DNA of 21,383 bases from an uncultured Synergistales bacterium (lineage in GTDB: Bacteria > Synergistota > Synergistia > Synergistales > Aminobacteriaceae), in the NCBI GenBank assembly GCA_905233515.1, contig CAJOEQ010000011.1:1-21383 (forward strand). Reading direction: 5' to 3'. This document shows positions 15,857 to 21,383 of this stretch, in pieces. Positions within the stretch are counted from its first letter, which is position 1. The number at the start of each line of letters is the position of its first letter. A program made the position numbers and the translations under genes. The notes under the pieces are model-generated. The model saw nothing but the letters and a program-made list of their open reading frames with translations. It did not search any database and was not told the DNA's origin.

Positions 15857-17233
15857 TTAATTCTCCTGTTCGGGCTTGACTTCTTCAGGCTTTGAGAGTT
15901 CCTTTACTTCTTTTACGTTCATATGAGAAATAAGGACATCGGCAACTTTTGACCATCTTAATTCGTCGGTGAGTCTGTCAAGCTGTTCTTTATTCTCATA
16001 GAAAAATTTTGCGACAAAACCTTTGCTTACGTTTAATTGCTTTGCTCGGCGTTCAAATTCTGCGTCAATATCTTCCTGTTCTATATGGACATCATATTTT
16101 TTAGCGCATTCGTCCATTACAAGAACATTTTTGACGGCAATTTCTGCGCGGTCTCGTAAAAGTTTCTCATAACCTTTGCGGCCTTCTTCAGTGTCAAGCG
16201 CGTAAACTTGTTTTAATTCGAGTCCGTTATCTTTTGCCCAGTGTTCGTCGTCGTGCCTCATTGAATGAATCTGACGAGCTACAAATTTTTCTGGCAGATC
16301 TACTTTAGATTTACTTGCAATTAATTCTACTACGCGATTTTGTAAATCCGTCTTGCTTGTCTCATTGACTTCATTTGTAATATCTTCGCGGAGTTTTTCT
16401 CTAAATGCTGACTCGTCCTTAATTTCAGTATTTTGTCCGAAAACGTCTTTATAAAATTGTTCGTTGAGTTCAGGCAAAATATACTCTGAAACGGTCTCAA
16501 TTTTCATTGAGTATTTGACGTGCTTACCTGCTAAAGGTCTATCAGAGTGATTTTCTTCTACGTCAAATTCAGCTGTAACCTCATCACCTTTTGATTTGCC
16601 AATTAAAGCCTCTCTAACCTGCGGCCTTATTGTCTCATCGGCTAAATTAATTTTTTCGTGTGAGGGTTCAGGTTTAGGCTGTTCGGCTGCTTCTGTACCG
16701 TCGGGATTAATTACTTTGATTGTGAGTTCAAGATCAACTAAATCGCCGTCTTGTATAGCGCGTTCGGTGGGTTTGACTTCAGCGAGCTGGATTCTGATTC
16801 GTTTTGCGAGTCTGTCAACTGCCTCATCAGTTACTTCACCGGTAACTTTTTCGATTTCGAGTCCGTCAATTTCGGGTAATTCGACTTCTGGGCGGACTTC
16901 AAAGACTAGTTCACAAAGAACATTTTTGCCCTCTTCTATTTTCTCAGTTACATTGAGTGAAGGCGTATCAATTGGTTCAAGATCATAGTCATCAACGATT
17001 TTGCGAATCTCATCGGGCATTAATTTTTCAAGTGCTTCATTATAAATTGCGTCGCGTCCGAATCTCATTTCAAGGATTTTGCGAGGTGCTTTACCTTTTC
17101 TGAATCCGGGAATGTTGACTTGCATAGACAACTCATTTAATGCGCGGTTAAGTGCTTTTGTGAACTCGCTGGCTTCGATTTCGAGTTTAATTTTGACGAT
17201 ATTTTTTTCTTGTCCCAGCAATTCTGTTCTCAT
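15857..17233 (-). CDS. tig: Trigger factor (ribosome-bound chaperone)
   Basis: This 458-residue chaperone binds at the ribosomal exit tunnel and has peptidyl-prolyl isomerase activity. The N-terminal ribosome-binding domain (1-about 115) contains the docking signature GFRKGKAP at 43-50. An FKBP-type PPIase domain spans about 150-245 (around LVDLELTIKV and the HVKYSMKIETV end). A long helical substrate-cradling domain follows (about 255-435), then an acidic Glu/Lys-rich tail. The ATG at 17233 has AAAGGAGTCC about 10 nt upstream. It is the first gene of a leftward row with clpP, clpX, engB and a PBP4B-like gene, all with short or overlapping junctions. A promoter and a 5' leader hairpin lie just upstream. 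Confidence 0.96.
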   Translation of the reverse strand: MRTELLGQEKNIVKIKLEIEASEFTKALNRALNELSMQVNIPGFRKGKAPRKILEMRFGRDAIYNEALEKLMPDEIRKIVDDYDLEPIDTPSLNVTEKIEEGKNVLCELVFEVRPEVELPEIDGLEIEKVTGEVTDEAVDRLAKRIRIQLAEVKPTERAIQDGDLVDLELTIKVINPDGTEAAEQPKPEPSHEKINLADETIRPQVREALIGKSKGDEVTAEFDVEENHSDRPLAGKHVKYSMKIETVSEYILPELNEQFYKDVFGQNTEIKDESAFREKLREDITNEVNETSKTDLQNRVVELIASKSKVDLPEKFVARQIHSMRHDDEHWAKDNGLELKQVYALDTEEGRKGYEKLLRDRAEIAVKNVLVMDECAKKYDVHIEQEDIDAEFERRAKQLNVSKGFVAKFFYENKEQLDRLTDELRWSKVADVLISHMNVKEVKELSKPEEVKPEQEN

Positions 17234-17269
17234 TATATATTCAGGACTCCTTTGTGAAAATTACAAATT

Positions 17270-17289
17270 GCCCTGAACTATTACAGGGC
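17270..17289 (-). promoter_or_regulatory. Hairpin in the tig 5' leader
   Basis: GCCCTG and CAGGGC form a perfect 6-bp GC-rich stem with an 8-nt loop, starting within about 10 nt of the predicted transcript start and ending about 37 nt before the tig start codon. No T-run follows, so it is not a classic terminator. It could stabilise the mRNA 5' end or bind a regulator. Confidence 0.5.
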
Positions 17290-17302
17290 GTAATTACGTG
17301 AG

Positions 17303-17330
17303 ATTTTATCACAAAACATTTTCAGCGCAA
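17303..17330 (-). promoter_or_regulatory. Promoter of the tig-clpP-clpX-engB operon
   Basis: On the minus strand TTGCGC (17330-17325) and TAAAAT (17308-17303) are 16 nt apart. TG one base before the -10 (TGATAAAAT) makes it an extended -10 promoter. Predicted transcription starts near 17296, giving a leader of about 63 nt. No CIRCE or CtsR-like heptad repeat was seen. Confidence 0.6.
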
Positions 17331-17380
17331 AAATTTTATATATTTATAACTCAGGAATAAAATTTTTTTAGTGCGTTTTT

Positions 17381-17408
17381 TTGCCCGTCCATAAATGCCC
17401 GCTATAAT
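17381..17408 (+). promoter_or_regulatory. Promoter of trpB2
   Basis: TTGCCC at 17381-17386 and a perfect TATAAT at 17403-17408 are 16 nt apart, leaving an AT-rich leader of about 90 nt before the GTG start of the synthase. No Trp-rich leader peptide, T-box or strong attenuator hairpin is visible in that leader. Confidence 0.6.
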
Positions 17409-17504
17409 ATCATGAAAAAATATATATCAAAAATGTATGCTTATAAAATTTATCTCTGCATTATAATAACTTGCGAAATTTATTTAATTTAGGAGTGATT
17501 TATA

Positions 17505-18884
17505 GTGAGTAAAAAAATTGATGTGCCTTATAAAATTTATCTCGACGAGAAAGAAATTCCGTCATCTTGGTACAATGTCCGTGCAGATATGAAGACAAAG
17601 CCCGCGCCCTTGCTTAATCCGGGAACACTCAAGCCTATGACTTTTGAGGAAATGCGCCCGGTTTTCTGTGATGAGCTTATAAAACAGGAACTCGACAACG
17701 ATACAGCATATATAAAGATTCCTGATGAGATTTATAATTTTTACAAGATGTATAGACCTTCGCCGCTCGTTCACGCAGTATTTCTTGAAAATTTATTAGA
17801 GACTCCCGCGCATATTTTCTATAAATTTGAGGGTAATAATACTTCAGGTTCTCACAAATTAAATTCTGCAATCGCTCAAGCCTATTATGCAAAGAAACAA
17901 GGACTCAAGGGCGTTACAACAGAGACAGGCGCAGGACAATGGGGGACGGCCTTATCAATGGCATGTTCATATTTTAATCTTGACTGTAAAGTTTTCATGG
18001 TAAAAGTTTCTTACGAGCAAAAACCTTTTAGACGTGAAGTAATGAGAACTTACGGAGCAAGTGTAACGCCTTCTCCATCAATGGAAACGAACACAGGCCG
18101 CGAAATAAATAAAAATCACCCCGGTACGACTGGATCACTAGGCTGTGCAATTTCTGAAGCTGTAGAAGTCGCTGTATCTACTGAAGGTTATAGATATGTG
18201 CTCGGCAGCGTGTTGAATCAAGTTTTACTGCATCAATCTGTAATAGGGCTCGAGACTAAAGCAGCCTGCGAAAAATATAATATTAAGCCTGATATTATAA
18301 TCGGTTGTGCTGGCGGCGGTTCGAATTTAGGCGGGTTGATTTCTCCGTTTATGGGTGAAAAATTGCGCGGTGAAGCTGACTATGAAATTATAGCCGTTGA
18401 GCCTGCTAGCTGTCCGAGTTTTACGCGTGGAAAATTTGCTTATGATTTCTGCGATACCGGAAAAGTTTGCCCGATGGCTAAAATGTACACGCTTGGACAT
18501 GATTTTATACCGAGTGCGAATCATGCGGGCGGTTTGCGTTATCACGGAATGAGCAGCATTCTATCACAGCTCTATCACGATAAATTAATGGAAGCTCGTT
18601 CAGTTGAGCAGACAAAAGTTTTTGAGGCCGCCGAGATGTTCGCAAGAGTTGAAGGAATTTTGCCAGCTCCTGAGTCAAGCCACGCAATAAGAGCCGCAAT
18701 CGATGAAGCACTCAAATGCAAGGAAACAGGAGAAGAGAAGACTATTATATTTGGACTCACAGGCACGGGATATTTTGATATGACTGCTTATGAGCAATAT
18801 AATAATCACACTATGACGGATTATATTCCCACTGATGACGATTTAGCGAAGGGATTTGCAACGATTCCCGATATAAATTTATAA
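17505..18884 (+). CDS. trpB2: Tryptophan synthase beta chain, TrpB2 type
   Basis: This 459-residue PLP enzyme converts indole and L-serine to tryptophan. Lys118 in SGSHKLN forms the PLP Schiff base. Glu140 lies in TTETGAGQWGTA. The phosphate-binding glycine loop is GCAGGGSNLGG (267-277). GLTGTGYFDM near residue 425 is a typical C-terminal TrpB2 signature. The long N-terminal extension (about 75 residues before YRPSPLVHA) and the overall length set TrpB2 apart from the roughly 400-residue TrpB1 that pairs with TrpA. No trpA or other trp gene is nearby, so a role in indole salvage is likely. The GTG at 17505 is supported by AGGAGTGA about 7 nt upstream. Its transcript ends at the terminator shared with mtnA. 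Confidence 0.93.
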   Translation: MSKKIDVPYKIYLDEKEIPSSWYNVRADMKTKPAPLLNPGTLKPMTFEEMRPVFCDELIKQELDNDTAYIKIPDEIYNFYKMYRPSPLVHAVFLENLLETPAHIFYKFEGNNTSGSHKLNSAIAQAYYAKKQGLKGVTTETGAGQWGTALSMACSYFNLDCKVFMVKVSYEQKPFRREVMRTYGASVTPSPSMETNTGREINKNHPGTTGSLGCAISEAVEVAVSTEGYRYVLGSVLNQVLLHQSVIGLETKAACEKYNIKPDIIIGCAGGGSNLGGLISPFMGEKLRGEADYEIIAVEPASCPSFTRGKFAYDFCDTGKVCPMAKMYTLGHDFIPSANHAGGLRYHGMSSILSQLYHDKLMEARSVEQTKVFEAAEMFARVEGILPAPESSHAIRAAIDEALKCKETGEEKTIIFGLTGTGYFDMTAYEQYNNHTMTDYIPTDDDLAKGFATIPDINL

Positions 18885-18893
18885 AAAATTTCG

Positions 18894-18937
18894 TGCAGGT
18901 TTCTTAATTTTTCAGCGTGAGAGACCTGCATTTTTTT
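18894..18937. terminator. Bidirectional terminator between trpB2 and mtnA
   Basis: TGCAGGT at 18894-18900 pairs with ACCTGCA at 18924-18930, and the stem continues through TTCT/AGAG with a G-U pair. Seven T follow on the plus strand. Read on the minus strand, the hairpin is followed by CGAAATTTTTT. The right arm is coding sequence for the last residues of MtnA. Confidence 0.82.
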
Positions 18938-20054
18938 GCTCAAAAATTTTTTTGAGGCTTTCACTATAAGGCGGGCGGGCGATCCCGAATTCTGTAATTA
19001 TTCCCGTGATTAATTCATTGTCAGTAACGTCAAATGCGGGATTATAAATTTTTATTCCTTCAGGTGCCATGCGCTTTTGATACCATAAATCTGTAATTTC
19101 TGACTCTGGGCGTTCTTCAATAATAATATCCCGTCCCGTTTTTATATTCATATCGATTGTAGAAGTCGGGCCAAGTATATAAAATGGAATCCCGTAATAT
19201 TTTGCTAGAATTGCGAGTCCTGAAGTCCCGATTTTATTGCATGAGTCCCCGTTAGCTGCGACTCTATCACAGCCGGTAAAAATAAAATTTACCCAGCCAT
19301 TTTTTATAACTTGTGAGGCCATGTTATCGCATATTAAAGTCGTATTTACTCCATCAGCAAGTAATTCAAAAGTTGAGAGTCTGGCACCCTGTAATAACGG
19401 CCTTGTCTCATCGCAAAAAACTCGAAAATTTAAGCCTCTTTCACGTCCTAAATGAATAGGAGCTAAAGCAGTCCCATATTTTGAAGTCGCTAATTGTCCC
19501 GCGTTGCAGTGAGTTAAAATCCCGTCGCCGTCTTTCAAGAGTGATAATCCATATTCGCCGATTTTCCTGCAAGTCTCAATATCTTCATTTTTTATAGCAA
19601 TTGATTCAGCAAGCAATAAATTTTTTATTTCTGGGATGCTTTTATTTGAGTTATTGACTGCTATTTTCTCAAGACGATTTAACGCCCATGATAAATTAAC
19701 AGCAGTAGGCCGTGAAGAGTTTAAATATTCTTTTGCCTCGTATAGCTGCTTAATGAATGAGTCATAATTATTCGTCTCAATATTTTTTGCAGCGAGATAT
19801 AACCCGAATCCAGCCGCGACTCCGATTGCAGGTGCGCCCCTGACTTGTAATTTATAGATTGCCTGCCAAATTTCCGGCTGAGTCTTTAAATGCAAAATTT
19901 TTATCTCATTAGGCAGTCTAGTTTGATCAAGAATTACAAGCGCGGACTCTTTATCATCAAGTGAGACAGTTTCATAATTTAAAATATTTTCGTTCATGTT
20001 TATATTTATATTTGCTCCGTGAATGAATTTATTACGAGAAATTATAGCATTCAT
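18912..20054 (-). CDS. mtnA: S-methyl-5-thioribose-1-phosphate isomerase MtnA
   Basis: This cytoplasmic enzyme of the methionine salvage pathway converts 5-methylthioribose-1-phosphate to 5-methylthioribulose-1-phosphate. It belongs to the MtnA/eIF2B-like fold. Motifs are RGAPAIG (72-78), THCNAG with catalytic Cys183, [13 protein letters not shown] (215-227) and [11 protein letters not shown] with catalytic Asp263. From the ATG at 20054 it has 380 residues, about 30-35 longer than usual. The first 19 residues are not typical of the family, so the ATG at 19997 ([10 protein letters not shown]) may be the true start. Neither start has a close Shine-Dalgarno site, so I keep the longer form with that caveat. 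No other mtn gene is in the window. It is transcribed divergently from the glycine-riboswitch operon. Confidence 0.9.
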   Translation of the reverse strand: MNAIISRNKFIHGANININMNENILNYETVSLDDKESALVILDQTRLPNEIKILHLKTQPEIWQAIYKLQVRGAPAIGVAAGFGLYLAAKNIETNNYDSFIKQLYEAKEYLNSSRPTAVNLSWALNRLEKIAVNNSNKSIPEIKNLLLAESIAIKNEDIETCRKIGEYGLSLLKDGDGILTHCNAGQLATSKYGTALAPIHLGRERGLNFRVFCDETRPLLQGARLSTFELLADGVNTTLICDNMASQVIKNGWVNFIFTGCDRVAANGDSCNKIGTSGLAILAKYYGIPFYILGPTSTIDMNIKTGRDIIIEERPESEITDLWYQKRMAPEGIKIYNPAFDVTDNELITGIITEFGIARPPYSESLKKIFEQKNAGLSR

Positions 20055-20081
20055 AAAAATTTTTTGATTCTCTATTAAGCA

Positions 20082-20090
20082 TGATATAAT
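20082..20090 (+). promoter_or_regulatory. Extended -10 promoter for the glycine-riboswitch operon
   Basis: TGATATAAT is a perfect extended -10 element. Upstream TTTTGA at 20062-20067 could be a weak -35 at 17 nt spacing. The predicted start near 20097 puts the aptamer about 75 nt into the transcript. Confidence 0.62.
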
Positions 20091-20116
20091 GATTTAAATT
20101 AAACAAAAAAATTGTC

Positions 20117-20172
20117 TCCCCTATGAGATATGCGGAATTTGTTATAACGACGAAAACCGAATATTAAGGGGA
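20117..20172 (+). other. Possible ghost-aptamer stem 5' of the glycine aptamer
   Basis: TCCCCT at 20117-20122 can pair with AGGGGA at 20167-20172, enclosing 44 nt and ending exactly where aptamer P1 begins. The enclosed sequence lacks the conserved glycine-aptamer core. Single glycine aptamers are known to carry a partial ghost aptamer on one side; this stem could be one, but covariation would be needed. Confidence 0.35.
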
Positions 20173-20254
20173 ACTCTGGAGAAGCTCATTATAGCATGAG
20201 TGCCGAAGGTGCAAGGTGAATTAACGCCGAATCTCTCAGGCAAAAGGACAGAGT
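20173..20254 (+). promoter_or_regulatory. Glycine riboswitch, single aptamer
   Basis: This is the conserved glycine-binding RNA. P1 is ACTCTG (20173-20178) with CAGAGT (20249-20254). P2 is GCTCAT (20184-20189) with ATGAGT (20196-20201). Conserved core segments are TGCCGAAGGTGCAA (20201-20214) and CTCTCAGGCAAAAGGACAGAG (about 20233-20253). Only one aptamer is seen, and no second conserved core exists upstream or downstream. It lies ahead of an intrinsic terminator and two membrane-protein genes rather than gcvT-type cleavage genes. A GTG-initiated reading frame runs through it (from 20200) but is an artefact of the RNA. Confidence 0.93.
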
Positions 20255-20268
20255 CAAAATACTTTTCC

Positions 20269-20300
20269 AGAGTCGCTATTTTCCTAAGCGGCTTTTTTTT
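20269..20300 (+). terminator. Riboswitch expression-platform terminator
   Basis: AGAGTCGCT at 20269-20277 pairs with AGCGGCTTT at 20287-20295 (two G-U pairs) around a 9-nt loop, with T through 20300. It lies 15 nt after the aptamer and before the Shine-Dalgarno site at 20321. Its left arm overlaps a second copy of the P1 segment CAGAGTC (20268-20274), so it can be switched by refolding. Confidence 0.85.
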
Positions 20301-20337
20301 GTGTTATCTCATAATTACAAAGGAGGACTATTATATT

Positions 20338-21057
20338 ATGGATTATTTAGAGATTTCCAATCAACCTATAATATGGTGGCTCTGCGGAATAACAGTTTTT
20401 ATTGCTGCAGTCCAAGCATATTTTTTCATTCGTTTAGCTCGTAGGACATCGGACTCGGTTAGTCTTGATCCCGCTATACCAAGAAAGGCATTTAGAATCG
20501 GTCTGATTACAGCAATAGGCCCCGCACTGGGAGTCTTTATTGTAATGGTGGGATTAATGGCAGCAATCGGGAGTCCAATGAGCTGGCTTAGGCTTTCAAT
20601 TATCGGAGCGGCTGCTACAGAACTTGCTGCGGCAACAAACGGGGCGACTGCTGCGGGCGTAAAATTCGGCGGTGAAGGCTATACACTTACGATTCTGGCT
20701 GTCTCATGGTTCGCAATGGCACTAAACGGGGCGGGCTGGCTTGTTTCAACGGGATTATTTACGCCGTTACTCGAAGATTTACGCGCAAAAGTTTCCGGCG
20801 GTGATATTAAGTGGCTCGGTGTAATGTCTGCGGCGTGTTCAATTGGTATATTTGGATATTTGAACGCAAATTCAATGATAGCAATCGGCCCGAAAATTAA
20901 CACGGGAGTAACTTGTGCAGTTTTAGGCGGCGCAATAGGAATGATGGCACTAGGAAAATTTGTCGTCCCTAAACATCCTAAACTCGCAGAATATTCACTT
21001 GGAATCGCTATGATAATCGGAATTTTAGCCGGAATAATTCACGACTCTATGTTTTAA
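20338..21057 (+). CDS. Multi-span membrane protein, DUF5058-like, glycine-riboswitch controlled
   Basis: From ATG at 20338 this is a 239-residue integral membrane protein of unknown function with about six or seven hydrophobic segments. They are roughly at 12-32, 50-75, 83-100, 110-135, 155-175, 185-205 and 215-236. Notable polar or small-residue stretches inside the membrane part are SPMSWLRLSIIGAAATELAA (about 80-99) and GYLNANSMIAIGPKINTGV (about 168-186). From memory the layout and the WLRLSIIG segment resemble the DUF5058 family; I cannot verify this by search. The AGGAGG at 20321-20326, 11 nt upstream, fixes this start. The longer GTG-initiated frame from 20200 would translate the riboswitch and terminator and is rejected. 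Control by a glycine aptamer plus terminator suggests transport of glycine or a glycine-containing compound. A second membrane-protein gene follows 21 bases later. Confidence 0.8.
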   Translation: MDYLEISNQPIIWWLCGITVFIAAVQAYFFIRLARRTSDSVSLDPAIPRKAFRIGLITAIGPALGVFIVMVGLMAAIGSPMSWLRLSIIGAAATELAAATNGATAAGVKFGGEGYTLTILAVSWFAMALNGAGWLVSTGLFTPLLEDLRAKVSGGDIKWLGVMSAACSIGIFGYLNANSMIAIGPKINTGVTCAVLGGAIGMMALGKFVVPKHPKLAEYSLGIAMIIGILAGIIHDSMF

Positions 21058-21078
21058 AATTTAAGGGAGGTCTTGACC

Positions 21079-21383
21079 ATGAACGAAAAACAATCAATGG
21101 ACGCATGGAAAAAATCATGTATCAAAATCGGAGCACCCACGAATCTTTTAGCGGCTGCAACGGCGTTTATTCCTGTTATTTATTTATGCATGACTTATGA
21201 TTGCTGGCCGAGTCTTTCTCTTGTTGCGTCGGCTTGGCTGCTTACAGTTATAAGTTTTGGAGCTTTCTATATTGTTGAGCCGCTTTCTTATTATGCGTCT
21301 CTTGGAATGTCAGGGACTTATTTAAGTTTTTTATCCGGCAATATAGGAAATATGAGAGTTCCTTGTGCTGCATTAGCTCTTGA
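21079..21383 (+). CDS. Membrane protein, partner of the DUF5058-like protein (partial)
   Basis: This is the first 101 codons of a gene that runs off the right edge. The ATG at 21079 has AAGGGAGG 8 nt upstream (21063-21070) and is 21 bases after the previous stop, so both genes belong to the riboswitch operon. The protein begins with a short polar N-terminus. Hydrophobic segments follow at about 17-38 and 44-66, then the Gly/Ser-rich stretch LGMSGTYLSFLSGNIGNMRV (about 74-93), which looks like a re-entrant or pore-lining segment. I do not recognise the family. The tight pairing with the DUF5058-like gene suggests a two-subunit membrane complex, possibly a transporter. The rest of the gene is needed to say more. 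Confidence 0.75.
   Translation, partial: MNEKQSMDAWKKSCIKIGAPTNLLAAATAFIPVIYLCMTYDCWPSLSLVASAWLLTVISFGAFYIVEPLSYYASLGMSGTYLSFLSGNIGNMRVPCAALAL

Noticed and set aside
16596-16988. Ser-rich plus-strand open frame opposite tig
   Set aside because: Serine richness comes from reading the complement of Glu/Asp-rich trigger-factor codons; no initiation signal.
17234-17300. CIRCE or CtsR operator ahead of tig
   Set aside because: The only inverted repeat (GCCCTG/CAGGGC, 8-nt spacer) does not match either operator.
17409-17504. Attenuator, T-box or Trp leader peptide ahead of trpB2
   Set aside because: The leader is AT-rich without a strong hairpin/T-run pair, specifier loop or a short Trp-rich frame.
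20101-20172. A second full glycine aptamer upstream (tandem riboswitch)
   Set aside because: The conserved core (CCGAAGG, CTCTCAGG, GGACAGAG) is missing; only a possible outer stem remains.
20200-20337. N-terminal extension of the membrane protein from a GTG at 20200
   Set aside because: It translates the glycine aptamer and terminator; the AGGAGG-supported ATG at 20338 is the real start.
1-21383. Mobile elements, prophage or CRISPR array
   Set aside because: No transposase, integrase, regularly spaced repeats or terminal inverted repeats; all sizeable genes are conserved housekeeping or plausible membrane genes.

Overview
The window looks like an AT-rich (roughly 38-40% G+C by eye) bacterial chromosome carrying mostly core genes. 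Shine-Dalgarno sites are clear, TTG starts are frequent, genes are tightly packed, and nothing resembles an insertion sequence, phage or CRISPR array. Flagellar flgB/flgC, cheW, PTS HPr/EI, a stand-alone TrpB2-type synthase, an AMIN-type cell-wall amidase beside a GerMN-domain protein, and a tig-clpP-clpX-engB row would fit a motile anaerobe. My best guess is the Synergistota (about 0.6), with Firmicutes as the main alternative. This rests on gene content only.

Layout. (1) Bases 1-8027 are one long leftward array: ptsH (HPr), ptsI (EI) and a ROK sugar kinase; then, after a short gap with a hairpin, cheW, an N-acetylmuramoyl-L-alanine amidase, a GerMN-domain membrane protein, an RdgB-type nucleotide pyrophosphatase, a TrmN6-like methyltransferase and a membrane-anchored metallophosphoesterase cut by the left edge. 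(2) Bases 8128-8285 hold a single tRNA with a CAT anticodon, with its own promoter and terminator. (3) Bases 8400-11312 run rightward: phosphoglycerate mutase gpmA, a class I aminotransferase, a strong terminator, then flgB and flgC. (4) Bases 11368-17233 run leftward as one operon: trigger factor, clpP, clpX, engB and a PBP4B/YfeW-like serine hydrolase. (5) Bases 17505-18884 hold a stand-alone trpB2 (rightward), converging on mtnA (18912-20054, leftward) over a shared terminator. (6) From about 20082 to the right edge lie an extended -10 promoter, a single-aptamer glycine riboswitch, an intrinsic terminator and two genes for multi-membrane-span proteins. The first resembles the DUF5058 family; the second is cut by the window end.

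How the genes work together. HPr and EI form the general phosphotransfer relay of the sugar PTS, and the coupled ROK kinase would phosphorylate free sugar, probably fructose. The Tig/ClpP/ClpX/EngB group covers folding at the ribosome, regulated proteolysis and ribosome assembly. The amidase, GerMN protein and PBP4B-like enzyme concern peptidoglycan.

The most interesting part is the right end. Glycine sensing is placed directly upstream of uncharacterised membrane proteins. The leader contains two copies of the same 7-nt segment: one closes the aptamer, the other lies in the terminator. That arrangement predicts shut-off by glycine, as expected for an uptake system. The candidate novelty is therefore a glycine-repressed membrane transport system of unknown family.
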